The notes beneath the pieces were generated by a model that was given only the letters and a program-made list of their open reading frames with translations, did not search any database and was not told where the DNA came from. From positions 1-6,105 of the forward strand of contig JADFWI010000089.1 of assembly GCA_015222985.1 (NCBI GenBank): a stretch of DNA of 6,105 nucleotides, in the 5' to 3' direction. A program made the translations under genes and the position numbers. This stretch comes from Pseudomonadota bacterium (GTDB lineage: Bacteria > Desulfobacterota > Desulfobacteria > Desulfobacterales > C00003060). This document shows positions 5,109-6,105 of this stretch, piece by piece (position 1 is the first letter of the stretch; each line of letters begins with the position of its first letter).

Positions 5109-5809
5109 AAAACATCTTGTTTGTGTGCACGGGAAACATCTGTCGAAGTCCCTTTGCTGAAGGCCTGTCCAAAAAACTTGTGGGCGAAAAGGGCCTTGAA
5201 GGCATTGCGGTCGGTTCTGCAGGCTTGTTTGCCCTTCCGGGCAATTCTGCCACCTCTTTGGCTCAACGGGTTGCTGCTGAGTATGACGTCGATCTTTCTC
5301 GCCATTCGGCCAAATCCGTATCCGAAAAGATTCTGACTTCGTCTGACCTTGTCCTGGTTATGGAACGATCCCACGAAGAAGATCTTTTGGCATCCTTTCC
5401 TGATGCGGCCGGCAGGGTCTTGTTGCTCAGGCATTTTGGTCGACATGGTTCCAGACGGCGGGGTATTGCCGATCCATACGGGCTCCAATACGAGGCATAT
5501 CGCTTCTGCTTTCTCGATATCCAGGATGCAGTTTCAGGACTGGTAGAATATCTGTCTGGGAGCGCAAAGACCTTTGAACCGATTCTGGTTAGCTGCTATG
5601 AGGGATACAAAACCAACGAATCTCCCCGGTCTTTTGAATGGGCGGGCCGGACCTATAAAATCATGAAGATCGTTGACCGTTGGTATGATGCGAACCTGGA
5701 CGAAAGATCAGAGGTCTTGGATTATTTCAAGGTCCGGGCTGACGATGAGTCCACGTACATCATACGATACAATCGACTCTTTGATAGTTGGGCGATAATG
5801 CTTCGTTAG
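5093..5809 (+). CDS. Low-molecular-weight protein tyrosine phosphatase with extra C-terminal domain
   Basis: A 238-residue cytoplasmic protein. Residues 6-155 are an LMW-PTP/ArsC-type phosphatase. CTGNICRS (12-19) gives the P-loop with nucleophile Cys12, Arg18 and Ser19; GSAGL is at 41-45; and the general acid is Asp127 in DPYG (127-130). The residues needed for phosphatase (or arsenate reductase-like) activity look intact. The usual family length is about 150, and residues 160-238 form an additional domain (SCYEGYKTNESP, then FEWAGRTYKIMKIVDRWYD, then YFKVRADDESTYIIRYN). This resembles the small beta-rich DUF6504-type domain; that match is from memory. The start is ATG at 5093, inside the preceding gene and without a clear Shine-Dalgarno, so translation is probably coupled to the scaffold fusion. 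The position of Cys12 near the N-terminus agrees with this start. Confidence 0.88.
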   Translation: MATQIKNILFVCTGNICRSPFAEGLSKKLVGEKGLEGIAVGSAGLFALPGNSATSLAQRVAAEYDVDLSRHSAKSVSEKILTSSDLVLVMERSHEEDLLASFPDAAGRVLLLRHFGRHGSRRRGIADPYGLQYEAYRFCFLDIQDAVSGLVEYLSGSAKTFEPILVSCYEGYKTNESPRSFEWAGRTYKIMKIVDRWYDANLDERSEVLDYFKVRADDESTYIIRYNRLFDSWAIMLR

Positions 5810-5952
5810 TGCACATTTTCGTAAATCCCATTAAAAATGGCATGAATCGAGCGGGGTGTAGCAAGGAGAAACTACTCGACAATATGGTTGCCCTGTTTTA
5901 TGATTTCTATCAGCATAAAGGGACGGGAAATGCACCAGGGAGCCGCTATTGA
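5809..5952 (+). CDS. Possible 47-codon small ORF between phosphatase and sensor genes
   Basis: A frame beginning with GTG at 5809 (overlapping the TAG of the phosphatase gene) runs to TGA at 5950-5952, which overlaps the TTG start of the next gene as TTGA. The product would contain NRAGCSKEKLLDNMVALFYD, a plausible amphipathic helix, and internal ATG codons occur at 5842 and 5884. Overlaps at both ends argue for a real operon gene. None of the starts has a well-placed Shine-Dalgarno: AAGGAG at 5863-5868 is 15 bases from the ATG at 5884. No family was recognised. Confidence 0.35.
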   Translation: MHIFVNPIKNGMNRAGCSKEKLLDNMVALFYDFYQHKGTGNAPGSRY

Positions 5953-6105
5953 ACCTAAGCCGCCTGCACAATATTAGCCTTAAGTGGAAGCTTGTCATTC
6001 CATTCCTTGTCCTCGCCTTTACGGGAGCTACGGCTCTTTTTGTGGTTTCCTATCGTTTTCAGGCTGACCTTATTCACCTAAACGAAGAAAAACGCCTGAG
6101 AAATA
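5949..6105 (+). CDS. N-terminus of a membrane-anchored sensor protein (partial, runs off the window)
   Basis: An open frame from TTG at 5949 to the end gives 52 residues. The start is supported by AGGGAG (5937-5942) at six bases spacing, and the frame is closed upstream by TAA at 5916-5918. A short basic N-terminus ending ISLKWK leads into a hydrophobic segment (about 15-35, LVIPFLVLAFTGATALFVVSY) and then a charged region starting the extracytoplasmic part. This is the typical opening of sensor histidine kinases, diguanylate cyclases and methyl-accepting chemotaxis proteins. Which of these it is lies outside the window. Confidence 0.65.
   Translation, partial: MNLSRLHNISLKWKLVIPFLVLAFTGATALFVVSYRFQADLIHLNEEKRLRN

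Noticed and set aside
4955..5488. Long - strand ORF opposite the scaffold and phosphatase genes
   Set aside because: It lies fully antisense to two well-supported protein families and has no recognisable motifs; shadow frame.

Overview
The window looks like chromosomal DNA of an anaerobic deltaproteobacterium (Desulfobacterota, in the wider sulfate-reducer group). This is inferred from gene content: a selenocysteine-encoding HesB-like gene, a good sigma-54 promoter, a PilZ response regulator, a MinD/ParA-like ATPase and a NifU/IscU-type scaffold fusion, in DNA of roughly 50% GC. No rRNA, tRNA, CRISPR array, insertion sequence or integrase was seen.

Layout. (1) Bases 1-1808: the tail of an unknown gene overlaps, by GTGA, a MinD/ParA-like P-loop ATPase on the + strand. 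Convergent to it on the - strand is a receiver-PilZ protein whose phospho-acceptor aspartate is replaced by glutamate. (2) Bases 1809-2366: a 558-base divergent regulatory region. It holds a sigma-70-type promoter for the PilZ gene, a near-consensus sigma-54 promoter pointing the other way, an upstream TGT-N10-ACA element, and an FNR-like palindrome downstream of the predicted start site. (3) Bases 2367-3305: a NrtA/SsuA-like substrate-binding protein without an export signal. (4) Bases 3391-4029, - strand: a four-CxxC zinc-ribbon protein followed by a HesB/IscA-like gene. The HesB-like gene reads through an in-frame TGA, almost certainly as selenocysteine; a conventional ORF call would lose its first third. 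(5) Bases 4266-5809, + strand: two overlapping genes. The first fuses a tyrosine-phosphatase-like (DUF442-type) domain lacking its catalytic cysteine to an IscU/NifU-type Fe-S scaffold domain. The second is an intact low-molecular-weight protein tyrosine phosphatase with an extra C-terminal domain. (6) Bases 5809-6105: a possible 47-codon ORF, then the start of a membrane-anchored sensor protein that runs off the window.

How the genes may work together. Bases 3391-5809 read as an unusual Fe-S/redox locus. A HesB-like selenoprotein, with Sec at the usual first cluster-ligand position, and a zinc-ribbon protein are divergent from an IscU-type scaffold tied to a dead phosphatase domain and translationally coupled to a live-looking phosphatase. 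That a phosphatase-like module controls or docks onto a Fe-S scaffold is inference. The first part of the window is signalling-related (c-di-GMP-type PilZ, MinD-like ATPase), and the substrate-binding gene appears to be under sigma-54 control.
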